Source: Neoceratodus forsteri (Eukaryota > Chordata > Ceratodontiformes > Ceratodontidae). From it: 64,000 nt of DNA. This document shows, piece after piece, positions 46,297-56,615 of the stretch. The stretch lies in contig CM057459.1 of NCBI GenBank assembly GCA_016271365.2, forward strand, positions 492,665,501-492,729,500. The letters run 5' to 3'. The first letter of the stretch is position 1, and every line of letters begins with the position of its first letter. A program made the translations under genes and the position numbers. Below the pieces are notes generated by a model that did no database searches, was not told the DNA's origin, and saw only the letters and a list, made by a program, of their open reading frames with translations.

Positions 46297-48345
46297 TCAT
46301 AAGGAGTACTTGATTTCTTCAACACTCTCACAATTGATCTTTTTAAAGCTGATGTATAAGCTATAATCACCATGTAATACAGCTAAGTGCATCATCTTGT
46401 TGGCTTTCACTGCTGCCTTATTCCTGCACTGGGCTGAGTTGTTCATATTCCCCATTATAATCACCCCTAGGTCCATTTCCTCCTCTGTGCTCCCCAACTG
46501 TACCACTCCCAGCTGACAGCTCCTCCTCTTGTTCTTTGCTCGGAAGTGCATTACATTGCACTTCTTGGCACTGAACCTTAACTGCCATGTGTCCAGCCAC
46601 TCCTGTAGTTTGGTCAAGTCCCTGCAGTCCTCTCCACTCCTCGATGTCATCCACCACAGCTCTCATCTTGGTATAGTCTGTGAACATGCTGATCTTAATC
46701 TGGGTCCTGTGTGAAATGTTTGCTTTGAATAGCCCAAAACAGCACTGGCCCCAGTACCGATCCCTATGGCACCTCACGTTTTACTGCTGTTGGTGATCTC
46801 CACCACCATTTGCTGCCTGCCCTTCAGCCAGTTTGTGATCCATCTGACCATCTTAGTACCCACCCCTGCATCTTCTAGCTTCCCTCTTAGCCTCCCATGT
46901 GGCACTGACTTGAAGGCCTTGCTGAAGTCCAAGTATAGGACATCCACTGCATGGTCCTTGTCCAGCTCCCTGGTCACCCAATCATAGTACTCAATCAGGT
47001 TTATCTGGCAGGACCTGCCTGAGATAAACCTGTGCTGCTGCCTGTCTTGGAGCCCACTGTCCTCCAAAAAGTCACCAGTCTCTCCTTAAAGATTGTCTCC
47101 ATGAGCTTACCCACAATTGCTGTGAGGTTCACCAGTCTGTAGTTGCCTGGATCATTCCTTGGGCCACCTTTATGAATGGGCACCATATGGGCTGATCTCC
47201 AGTCCTGTAAGATGCATCCTATGTGCAGAGAAGTATTGAACAGGTCAGTCAGTGGTTCTACCAGTTACTTGAGTACCCTAGGGTGAATACCATCTGGTCC
47301 CGGTGCTTTGTCCACCCACAGTGCACTCAGCCCTTCCAGTATTCTTCCCTCTGTAATTTCTCAATCTGTCACCCCCTTCCCTCTCCATCACCCTGGTGAG
47401 GTATCTGCCCCCCTACTGTGAATACAGAGCAGAAGTACTCATTCAGTGCCTCTGCCTGCTCCCCCAACCTTCTCTACCCACCCCCGTCTTTCCTAATTCT
47501 CACTATCTGGTATCTGTTCTTCATTCTTTCACCTCTATATCCGAAGAAGTCCTTCTCTCCATCCTTAATGCACTGTGCCAGCCTCAGCTTTCTGAATGCC
47601 TTGGCGGCTCTGACTAGTCTTGTAACCTTCCTGGACTTCTTTGTATAATCCTCCCCCTCTCCCCCCCATCCTGATCCCTTGAACCTTTGGAAAGCTCTCC
47701 TCTTGGCTTTCACCCCCTCCCTTACCTCTTTTGACAGCCAGCTGAGCTTCTTTGTCTTTTCCTTCTTGCTCTGTGCCCAAGTACATGCCTCAGTAGCCTC
47801 TGGCACCTCTACCTTAAAAATACCCCAATTTTGATTGGCATCCATGAAGGGTTGGATTCCCTCCAGATGCAGTATCAGGATTTCCCCATCTTGTTGAAGT
47901 CTGCCCCCCCCCCCGAAATCAAACACCCTGGTACCTGAACTTCCAGTTTGCTTCCCCATTGTGAGTGTGAACCACATTGAGTGGTGATCACTCCTAGCCA
48001 GTGGGCCCTCAACCTCCAGGTCTCTTACGGCTTCCTCATTTGATTTAGTACTAGGTCCAGAATCCTTCCCAACTTAGTTGGCTCATGCACCAACTGCACC
48101 AGGAAGCTGTCCTGGAATGCCCCCAATATAACCTGCTTCCTAGCAAGTGGTGGTTGGTGTGCTCCAATCCACCCCAGGCAGCTTGAAGTCCCCTGTGACC
48201 ACTGTATTTCCCTTCCTGCAAACCCTCCTACTTTGATGTGCCAACTCCTTGTCCAGCTTCTCCCCTTGAGTTGGTGCCCTATACACCACCCCTATCACTA
48301 TGTGTAAACCCACACCAAGGTGATTCATGCTCCCCATACTGCCAC
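46297..48345 (-). mobile_element. CR1-clade LINE with endonuclease and RT, inside the CACTA element
   Basis: Minus strand. Endonuclease part: GVGLHIVIGVVYRAPTQGEK, NTVVTGDFKLPGVDWS (about 48220-48175) and LARSDHHSMWFTL (about 47995-47960, catalytic SDH). Linker: KLSWLSKEVREGVKAKRRAF (about 47745-47690) and KDGEKDFFGYRGERMKNR. RT: VPIHKGGPRNDPGNYRLVNL (about 47185-47130), HRFISGRSCQINLIEYYDWV, LYLDFSKAFKSVPHGRLR (about 46940-46890), then PQGSVLG-like and DD regions in broken frames, and LGVIIMGNMNNSAQCRNKA (about 46470-46415). It diverges from the other CR1 copies here and so belongs to a different subfamily. Frameshifts and stops throughout; the 5' end is truncated within the endonuclease. 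Confidence 0.85.
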
Positions 48346-48923
48346 CGCTAATGGGAACGCTTGCCTCTTGCTGCTACTCCCTAATCAAATCATCGACTCC
48401 CGTATCTTCTCCCTGTCTGCTTTACGCCTATCTTAACAGTCATTCTTTTTGCTGGATGACATCCTGGAAGTCTCGGAAGTCCCATCTCCCTTACTACTGG
48501 TTGTCTGGGCTGGAGAGGAAAGCTGTCAATCACCCACCTCCCCATTTTACTTAAAGAGAAACTCTGCATTTCAGTATGCACTTTCAGAAATAATGTTTCA
48601 GCTGTTACAATTTACTAGAAAATGTTTTTTTTTCCATTTTCAGTATTGCTTTCCAAGTAGCCCCTCCTGATAGTCTTTCCAGAAAACATGTGCCTTTCTT
48701 AACGTCACAGTGCATATATGCTTGTGAAATCATAGTGATCACCATGACAACAGACTGTTATGTTTATAACAGGGTAATTGCCTGTCCCCATTTTTGCAGG
48801 ACAGTCTTCATTTAGGCAGTTGTGTCCTGGAAAACAAAACATGAATAACAGTACATGTCCTAACATTATAATAGAAGAAAAAATTTTCTGACTTTTCTCT
48901 GGTGCAAAAAATTATAATACCTT
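48346..48923. other. Unassigned sequence in the CACTA interior
   Basis: No clear gene or repeat. A frame on the minus strand at 48390-48581 has no domain and may be read-through from the LINE flank. Confidence 0.35.
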
Positions 48924-49080
48924 GCTGGCCTGGTGGCACCGAGGGTTGAGGTGCTTGGCGCTTTACCTCGTGCCATGCCGGTGACTCTGGTTCGTGCATG
49001 GACTTGGGTCACTCAGAGGTTGGCCAGGGGAGGAAGGATAGAGCATTCCCAGCTACCCTCCTCCAACTGCCTGACCCCTG
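48924..49080 (+). mobile_element. SINE-like repeat, copy 1
   Basis: Starts GCTGGCCTGGTGGCACCGAG, has GGTGACTCTGGTTCG in the position of a tRNA-type B box, and continues GGGTCACTCAGAGGTTGGCC and GGAAGGATAGAGCAT. The same series occurs at 50328. The pol III box match is imperfect, so tRNA origin is likely but not certain. Confidence 0.6.
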
Positions 49081-49500
49081 TGCCCTCCATTTCCCTTCCC
49101 CTGTCTCCCCCTCGTGGTGCTCTCCCAACTCCCCCTCTTCCACCATTGTTGCCAGCACTGCAAGCCTATTGCCTGCCACCACTATATTATCCTGTGTTGG
49201 CCTCTTCCCCCTGTCTCTTGACCTGTCTTAACCCTTGAGCCCCTATCAGATGTGAACTTGCACTCCCTCCCTGTCCCTCCCTCCACCTCATGTCCTTCTC
49301 CTGATGTTCCCTCCTGTTACCCACTGGGAGAGGCCCTCATGGCCCCTTTCTCATTCTCTCTGCCAGCACCCTCTCCAGCTCTCTGCCAAGCCACCGTAGT
49401 CTTCCCTCCAGCATATTTAGCCTGTGGCAGATTAGACACTGTCCTAGTCTCCACAATATGTTCATCCCAATAGCTTACTAATAAGTAAAATATAGGGACT
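49081..49500. other. C/T-rich unassigned tract
   Basis: Strongly pyrimidine-rich on the plus strand (repeated CCCTCCC, CTGTC and similar), which keeps several short frames open. I see no domain and do not call a gene. Confidence 0.45.
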
Positions 49501-50327
49501 TACCTGCCCTAGGAAGCCATAGGTAGGAGTCCAAAGGGGTAATATACACTGTAACTGTAATATAAAAGATAGAAAAGGGGTCACGAAGGATCTGCAGCTC
49601 TTTAGGGATGTTCAAAGAGGAGAAATGTGCAGGACAGACATAAATACACTTTTCTGATGAGGTTTAGGAACCTTCACTCTGTCAGACCTGTAAAAAAATA
49701 AAATAGAAAAATAGGTTAGAATAAAAAAAGCAATAAAAGAGCAAAATCCCAGTAAAGGGAGTGAGGTTTGGGGAAGGGGGCTTAGCTAAAACCCCTTTGT
49801 CATTAGTGGTGGACAAGTGGCCAGTATTTTACTTAGCTCAGGTGGGCTAGTGAAGACTAGTGGGGGCTACTAACCCTTCTGTATAAATCAAAAATTGGTG
49901 TTTATACAGCTCAAGTGTCCCTCATTACGAAGTACATCCCTCATTTTACCCCTTAAAAGTGTTCTATCTTTTATGGAAACACTGCTGCCTGCATAGAGAA
50001 TGTGATGTAACTTAAGATTTCAAAGCAGAAATTCATCATATTGTAAGATGGTGAATCAGAAACATTGTACAAGTAAACACAGTAATTCCCACAGTGCTCT
50101 GAAATTGTATTTTCAGGTTTTCGAGGAGATGTCCCTCATTCTGAGGGTCTGATGTCCCTCATTTGGGTTACCAGAAAATGTCCATGTCCCTCATTTTAGG
50201 GACAAAAGGTTGAGAAGTGTGGTGGCATTGGTGCTCTTGTGGGCTAGGAAATGCCAGGGGGGAAGGCAGGACTACAGTTCCCAGCAGAAAAATTATTTAC
50301 ATGTGCTTTTTAAGAACAAATTTTGTA
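49501..50327. repeat. Unclassified stretch with repeated TCCCTCATT motif
   Basis: (G/A)TCCCTCATT occurs at 49917, 49936, 50131, 50154 and 50186. An ending such as GGGACAAAAGGTTGAGAAGTG and a GACTACAGTTCCCAGCAG motif (50270-50287, similar to ZNF143-type sites found in many dispersed repeats) follow. Family unknown. Confidence 0.45.
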
Positions 50328-50520
50328 GCTGGCCCGTCAGTACAGTGGTTGGATTTCTGTTTGTGATGCTGGTGACCTGGGTTCGGAAACAGATCTGGGT
50401 CATCGGAGGGTCGGCCGGGGGAGAAGGATGGAGCATCCCATGGACTGCTCTCCTTCTCCTAGGGAAGGGTGGGGAGAATGTCTGGTGCATGAGGGACCCT
50501 GGCGGAGGCTGAGGGCACCA
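50328..50520 (+). mobile_element. SINE-like repeat, copy 2
   Basis: AGCTGGCCCGTCAGTACAGT then GGTGACCTGGGTTCGGA (B-box-like) and CTGGGTCATCGGAGGGTCGG followed by GGAGAAGGATGGAGCATCCC, parallel to the copy at 48924. The best pol III-like promoter of the three copies is here. Confidence 0.65.
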
Positions 50521-51560
50521 CAAGCAGCCAGCATCCGGATGTCAGGGGGGCAGGGCAGATGCAGGTCGTCATTGTACAACCCTGCCTCCAAGCTCACAAG
50601 GGGGGAAAAAAACACTGTCGCCAATGTCTTCATGACGCCTACCTCGCCGCGCCTTCATCATCTCCCAGCTGGCTCTCCAGACCTGACATATGTCTGCAGC
50701 GCCTTGGCCAGTGCTGTGGCCCTGCCCTGGGGGGTAAGCCAAGGGGGCAACTGAGGAGTCTCTGCCATATGGGAGTGGAGAGCGGCAAGGACTGTGACTG
50801 GGGCAGAAAGTCCCGACGTTGGGGGCAGACAAAAAAAACATTTTTGTAGCCTCCCAGGTCCTTCGTTGGTGTCTCTGGGCCTCAATTCGGTGATTCAGGG
50901 GTCCAGGAGCAGAAGGGAAACCTCCGTTGTGCCAGAGCAGCTTTACAAGACATGCACTTCCACGCATCTGTGCTCCTCCGGCTTTCCACTGTCAGGTAAA
51001 AACTGAGGGGAGCTGGTGAAGGGTTCAGATAGTGCCAGAGGACCCGGGCTGGCGGTGAGCAATGGGATCTAAAATCATGAGCGACCCCACTCACTGGAGA
51101 AGGCTATCAGTCATTTCCTCTATGTGACTTGCTCCCACTCCACTGGCCCTCTCCATATCAGATAGCAATGGAAGTGGTCATTTGTACCACCAAGTTTCCA
51201 AAAGGTGGGTTATTTATAAAAAAGTATTAACCACTCAAGGAATTTAAACATCCATATCTATAATTAAAATTTAAATCACATCACTTTTCATATGGAAGTT
51301 TGCGTTTCAATTATTGGGGCTTACTGCATTTCAAGTACTTTCAGTGTTTAGTGATTTCATAAAAGTATTTTGCTTAGTACTGATTTGTTTAAATCATGAA
51401 ATAAACAATTTTGTACTGTAACTGCAGTCTCACATACTTTAAAAAAAAAAAAAACGATGACACTCAATTTGTTTTTAACCGAAAAGTAGTTGCTTTATAA
51501 ACTCACTGCTTGACTTGCATGCTTCAGCAGTACACACGTCACAGACAGCACACATGTGGG
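50521..51560. other. Unassigned sequence
   Basis: GC-rich to about 51070, then AT-rich with an A-run at 51439-51453. Overlapping open frames on both strands at 50400-51090 lack recognisable domains and reflect composition. Confidence 0.35.
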
Positions 51561-51571
51561 CACGTGCGGAT

Positions 51572-51578
51572 ACACACA

Positions 51579-51637
<59 letters not shown>
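51572..51637. repeat. (CA)n microsatellite
   Basis: About 30 CA units with one CATACA interruption near 51585. It generates poly-TH and poly-CV frames that are not genes. Confidence 0.97.
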
Positions 51638-51641
<4 letters not shown>

Positions 51642-51689
51642 AACTCAGTCCCCGTAAAACACAAACACACACACCCACCCCACCCAGTG

Positions 51690-52240
51690 CAATATGATAC
51701 TGTATACAAACTTTGCAGTCTAACATCATAATTTGTACCATATATACCAGCCTTCCTGCAGTCTCTCAACCTGTTGCCCCTGCTGAAATGCTGCCAGTTG
51801 TCCCCACCACAACACAGACTGCCTCTGCACTAACCCCAACACAGACTGTCCCTGTATCAAATGGCCCATACAGAAATACTGCCAGTCCCCACCTCAACAC
51901 AGCCAGGCTCCAACACAGACTCAGAACATGGCTATCACCCCCACCTTAGTAAATACAGCTAGTTTCTCCACTGTCAACCCCAATACAGATGGCCCCTGTG
52001 CCAACACTACCAGTCCCAGCAGACCACCAAAGCAAACAACTAGTTCTCCTACCCCTTACCCCAACACAGGGGCCTGCAGCAGAAACACTGACCCCCCCAC
52101 CCCATTTGAAAACACTGCAACCCAAGATGCCGCAACCAGATCCGCTACCCTGGTACCAACACAGCCAGTCACAGACAGACAGACAGACACACACATGTCC
52201 TGCTCCCAGTTTGGCCAACCCACACAAGTGTCACTCTGAA
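51690..52240. repeat. Degenerate CAACACAGAC-rich minisatellite-like tract
   Basis: Loose repeats built around CCAACACAGAC and TGCCAGT/TGCCCCTG (for example near 51809, 51836, 51896, 51910, 51970 and 52060), with irregular spacing. The CA-rich composition explains the long Pro/Thr-rich open frames on the plus strand. Confidence 0.55.
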
Positions 52241-52470
52241 GACAGATCCCCCCAAAATTACCCAGTTCTCTGTTCAACAACACCAGGTTCCCTGCCAGCT
52301 GCCCAGCCTCCGATGTCACATCAGTGCCAGTTTCCCTATCAGCTACTCAACTACCTCCTGATACCAAGACAGCCAGCTCTGTATTCATGTCTTACACAGC
52401 AGAAAAACATACGGGGGCACATACAGCGAGGGTGGGAGGATATGTGAGGTGGTGCCACAGTGGGTTGTCA

Positions 52471-52565
52471 AGCTGACCCTGTGGCATGGTGGGTGGGTTC
52501 GCGGCATTGGTTGTCAGGGTACTGGGTTTGGGTCCGGGCACTGGTGCTTTTTGTTGCACCCAGCC
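52471..52565 (+). mobile_element. SINE-like repeat, copy 3 (partial)
   Basis: AGCTGACCCTGTGGCATGGT, then TTGTCAGGGTACTGGGTTTG and GGTCCGGGCACTGG, parallel to the heads of the copies at 48924 and 50328. A T-run follows at 52570-52581. Confidence 0.5.
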
Positions 52566-52581
52566 CAAACTTTTTTTTTTT

Positions 52582-53435
52582 TGTTAATGTTTTCACATAC
52601 CACCCCCGACATGCACCCCCGGAGTTGAGAATCCTTAAGTAGGGGGTGCGGAGGGCACAGCCCCCTCCATAAAACATTAAAAAAACTAAGTCCCCAGTTG
52701 TCTTTTGCGGTTTGCCGTTTTTGATGAAAGTCTGTTTCAGCACTCTTGACTTCTAGATAACGGCAATCACCTTTAGGCTTTCACAGTTATCACACAAACC
52801 CGGGCACAGTACTAGTGGTATACTGAGGCAACATGGGGCAATGCTGTGGCTGCTTCAGTGTTCCCCAGCCCATTTTCAAAGTTCATGGGTCTGGCTGTGA
52901 AAACATTGGGTGCTGCTGCTGTGCTCCCACTCCCAGGGACAAAAGCTTGTAAAAATGCTGCCGGATCCCTCAATGACACCCCACCTCTCCATCACAGGGC
53001 CTTGCTCCTAGGGCCCTGCTAGGCCCCAATTTTTCCATCACTGAGTCATGTTTCTAAGTCCCTTCTTGGTGAATGAGCAACATGTTTCCGCTGGTGCAAC
53101 TCAGCCCTGTGGCCCCACCCTAGGGGGCAAGCCAGGGGGTTGTCCTGGTGGGGGTGCCTGCCAGGCTGCTGAATTGAAGTCTGTGAAAACCAGTATGGCT
53201 GCTAGTCAGTAGGGGGTAAACCTGGGATTAGACCACCATTGTGGGGGAGCCCTGGGAAACAAGGCCATGGGGCTGAGCTTCTGAGAGGTGTGGCAGCAGG
53301 AAAAAAGCATAGTATATTGCAAAAAAAAAAAAAAAAAAGCATGGAATAAACACATGGGTATAACAGATAAAGTAGGAGTGTATAACAGATAAAGGAGACT
53401 TGTGGATGTTGACACTTGCAACTAATAGGGGCTTG
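52582..53435. other. Unassigned sequence
   Basis: No gene recognised. An A-run of about 19 bases lies at 53319-53337. Confidence 0.35.
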
Positions 53436-53439
53436 GGGA

Positions 53440-53510
53440 GTACTATGAGGGGGATTTTATGGGCAGATTAGGTGGGCCAAGCAGTCCAGCATCTATGAGT
53501 CACTGTCCAC
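53440..53510 (+). mobile_element. CR1 3'-UTR remnant
   Basis: TATGGGCAGATTAGGTGGGC followed by CAAGCAGTCC matches the 3' UTR of the CR1 copy at 1615-1660 (GGGCAGACTGGGTGGGTCAA). Only the end of the element is left. Confidence 0.65.
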
Positions 53511-53529
53511 ATTTGGGCCCAGACAGAAA

Positions 53530-53765
53530 CGGTGGGTAAAAACCTGACTGTGGCTGGATGGCAGCCCAGTCCCCTGCAAACAGTGCACTGCTAACTAAGC
53601 ACTTCCACTGTCCTGTTGCACAGAACAATGGAGCACAGTGTGCCACTGCCCTCATTGTGTGCCTAAAGAGAAAAAGGGGTGTAAAAACCCTGACTGCAGT
53701 TGGATGGCAGCCCAGCCCCCTGCTCACACCACACTGCTTACTGAATACTCCTATGGTTCTATGGT
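53530..53765 (+). repeat. Two-copy direct repeat, ~150-bp period
   Basis: GGTAAAAACCTGACTGTGGC at about 53533 is repeated as GTGTAAAAACCCTGACTGCA at about 53679. Each is followed by TGGATGGCAGCCCAG and a segment of the form ACTGCTNACT. No family recognised. Confidence 0.7.
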
Positions 53766-53814
53766 AGAGGATGGTGGATGTACAAGAGAAGCTGGGTGAC
53801 AAGGATGGGGAGAC

Positions 53815-53905
53815 CATAGACACATAGAAATTGATGGCAGATAAGGATTGCTTGGCCCATCCATTCTGCCCATTTTTTCCTACCTACTGTAAAAGCCGCA
53901 GACCA
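53815..53905 (-). mobile_element. CR1 3'-UTR remnant, reverse strand
   Basis: CATAGAAATTGATGGCAGAT then AAGGATTGCTTGGCCCATCC parallels 31424-31470, the 3' end of the minus-strand CR1 in the gypsy element. Confidence 0.78.
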
Positions 53906-54119
53906 TTCAGAAGGGGGCAGGTCAGGAAGATTGGAGCTTAAATACTTATTGGAAAAAAAATACTGTGCATTTGTCAGTGCTAAATACAGAAAGAAAAAAA
54001 AATGGAGGTGGGGCTGATCTGATCTCATTCAATAACAGAACAACTCTGTTTTTTTGAATTTGGTGCCTGGAGCAGATGATAGAAATTGAGGGACATGAAG
54101 GATAGAATTAGGTTGCTTT

Positions 54120-54335
54120 TTTACTTATACAAGTTATGAACCCAGGATAGCCAAACTATCATGTAGGCTCACATTTAAAGTGGGACTCTAGCTTCTACTG
54201 CTATTTAACTGGGAGAGACAGAAACACTGGGAGGTGAAAACTTGGTCAGGGCCACATGCAAGCAGCTGCAGCAGGATTTGAACCTGGGCTCTCGGTTCAC
54301 AATTCAGTATTCTAACAATGCTACTCTTGCTCTGT
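54120..54335 (-). mobile_element. MIR/CORE-like tRNA-SINE remnant
   Basis: On the minus strand, GCCCAGGTTCAAATCCTGCT (about 54290-54270) matches the B box region common to MIR-type SINEs. It is followed by TGTGGCCCTGACCAAGTTTT, corresponding to 'gtgaccctgggcaagtc' of those elements. The remainder is diverged. Confidence 0.6.
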
Positions 54336-54471
54336 CTCTACTTTCCTTTATCCATGTCCTTCTCCCTCTGCTCTAATGCCATTATTATTGCTCCAAACAC
54401 TAGCTTTCTCACGATATTTATTTTAGTGTGCTGCCAGTAACTATGTGTCCAGGAAGGGGGGGGACACTCAC

Positions 54472-54638
54472 CCCAAACTCCTGAGGATGGGCATTTTGCA
54501 TGTTGAAAAGGAGGAGACTCAGTGAGCCCCACACAATGCACCAAAACCCAAATAGCTGTCAGGAGAGCAGCAAGGCCACAGACCAAAATAACCATCCCCT
54601 TCTGATATAAGTTGCACTGTCCTCTCGTCATCTTCTAC
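54472..54638 (-). other. Candidate coding exon with signal anchor/transmembrane segment
   Basis: Minus strand: TTATGTTTTCAG precedes 54638 (acceptor), ATG at 54631 opens a frame, and the exon ends at 54472 followed by GTGAGT (54466-54471). The ~53 residues begin MTRGQCNLYQKG, contain a hydrophobic run MVILVCGLAALLTAIWVLVH (a plausible membrane helix) and then FQHAKCPSSGVW. It resembles a first coding exon of a type II membrane protein. I do not recognise the protein and find no partner exon nearby. Chance is a real alternative: the frame is short and the polypyrimidine tract weak. Confidence 0.3.
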
Positions 54639-54649
54639 CTGAAAACATA

Positions 54650-56050
54650 AGTCTCATCAGAAGTGTCACTCTGAAAACCATAATTCAGCAGCAGTAAAAT
54701 GGAGACAGAACAGTGATCAGTAAGGGAAGATTGGATATGTTTTCTCCTACCTTGAATTCTGGGACAGTCAGAGTTCAAGCGGCAGAAGCCCAGTTCTTCT
54801 TCTGCAGCAAGGCTCACATGAAGTGCATCGCCATGGTGACAAACTAGTACCAAAAAATACCCTCCTCCAAGCCTTTCCATATATATCTCACAAAAGAGTG
54901 AGTTACTTCAAAGAAAGCACTCCAGTGGAATGTGCTGGGAGTGAGAAGGATTGCTTGTTAGAAGCAGACTGGTCTGACCACACGCACACACGAGTGAGCT
55001 GCCCCTGAAAGGCCGTCCAATTTTTCACTCCGACACCAGTTCTGCAGTTTTTTTGTTTTTACGCTTGCAGGCTAGACCTTGACTGCCTGGCCAAGTGGCC
55101 AAAACCACAGTGTAAACAAACAAAAAGATTGCTTTCAAACTTAGCTCACTGCTGACCTTATCTCACACTCCTGTACTTCGGATCCCCTCTGAGGCACTAC
55201 CTGCTCCTCCAGCCGTTAGAATAGCACTGGAAGTAAATTCTGATATGGTAGGCAGCACCACTGGAAGCAGTGCTCCGTTCTGCCCCTCTTTCAGTGCTGG
55301 AAGATAATCATTCAGTTTCAAGTACTTAAGTAAATGTTGTTTTAGCCTCTATGTATGCGTTCTAATCTTGCAGAATCTGCCTGTCATAAATTGTTTTTTG
55401 TAAATGTGCAAGCGTTTAGCTGTTTTACCTTTTATTTTAATATAATATTATTAACAAGAAAACAAGCCCATGACTCTGGCTCAGTAGTTTTCATTTACAG
55501 CAGCAGCATACAAACAAAAGTACAGGCTGCGGCCACTTATATGAGGACTGCACAAAAAACTTAGCTATAGCAACATGTCGCAAACAGAAATTTAAAGGCA
55601 CAGTACTTAATATTTTATAGAAGTTTGGGCATTTTTGCTTATTTAAAAGAAGCTTTGGGTGTCTGGCTGATGTGTCTGCAGGTTTGATAACTTTGGCTTA
55701 GGTGGGCTGAAAATGCAGAGGGGGCATTTAAGTGGTCCTAATGTATTTAGAAATTTATGGGGTAGATGGGCTGAAACTGATCATAAAAGCATAGAAATGT
55801 ATATGATTACAGTCTGTGATTGTCAGCTGTTCAAGAAGGTGCGGACCTCTTTGCTGGCCACTGCTTTCATGAGAAGAGTCGGTGTGTGTGGGGGTCCTCG
55901 GCAGGTGAGGAGTGTGTACCATTGGGGGTGGGGAGAATGGTAGACCACTAGGGAATATCACAAGAGGTGTGCCTTGTGATTGGAGTGGGGGAACAAACTG
56001 CTAGACCACCGGGGTATATTACAAAGTGGTATACCAGGCGATTGGGGGGG
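54650..56050. other. Unassigned sequence in the CACTA interior
   Basis: No recognisable gene or repeat. Short frames at 54635-54880, 55355-55564 and 55713-55943 lack domains. If the exon at 54472-54638 is real, a 5' non-coding exon would lie here, but I cannot locate one. Confidence 0.35.
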
Positions 56051-56057
56051 GACACCA

Positions 56058-56546
56058 CTAAACCACCAGGGTTCTGGGCAGGGAATGTGCCCGCCCAAGT
56101 GCGCCCATCATTATAGTGCCAGAGATTTCACTGCAAATCCCAGTTCTTTTGTGGAAGGCTGTGCCTCTACGACCCCTCAGTAATACCAACACCAGGGGGG
56201 CAGAGGCAGCAACTTTGAAAATTGGTGCCCTAATGACAGGCGCACTTGATCCAGTGCATGGAGTGCCGGCAAGGAGCCACCAGAGCATTTCTGTTAAGTG
56301 GCAAACATGCAATTGGGTGGAGGGACCACTGGACCACCAAGAAGTGATTTTGAAATGTACTGGGCTGCTAAAGGCTGGTGCGCCCCATAAAAATGGCCCA
56401 TAATGGGCATGCAGATGATCCCTTAGCACCCTGCATGCCCCATGAGTTCTCTTGAATGACTGGGGCAAATGTGTCCCACAGGAGCCTTGGCACTCTCCTA
56501 TTTCTAGTAGCATTATCTCCTGTGGCCACATGCAGTCTTGATCCAC
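56058..56546 (-). other. Open frame of 162 residues without recognised domain
   Basis: The longest open frame of the non-LINE CACTA interior. It has no motif that I can tie to a transposase (no DDE/D pattern with context, no zinc finger). Another strand is also open across 56116-56403, which points to composition rather than coding. Listed so that it is not mistaken for an established gene. Confidence 0.2.
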
Positions 56547-56569
56547 TTAGCACTGCGCAAATATGGACT

Positions 56570-56615
56570 GATATTCAGACAGCACCACTTAGTGAGCGCT
56601 ATCTGTTTGAATATC
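56570..56615. repeat. 46-bp hairpin
   Basis: GATATTCAGACAG at the left and CTGTTTGAATATC at the right are inverted with one mismatch in 13. The loop is about 20 nt and contains CTTAGTGAGCGC. It could be the turn of a small MITE or part of an unclassified repeat. Confidence 0.6.

Noticed and set aside
51946..52319. Cys/Val-rich and Pro/Thr-rich frames near the CA repeat
   Set aside because: Low-complexity CA-rich DNA keeps frames open on both strands; no protein domain.
56058..56546. 162-residue frame considered as a CACTA or Harbinger transposase
   Set aside because: No catalytic DDE/D pattern or DNA-binding motif in context; overlapping frames on the other strand suggest chance.
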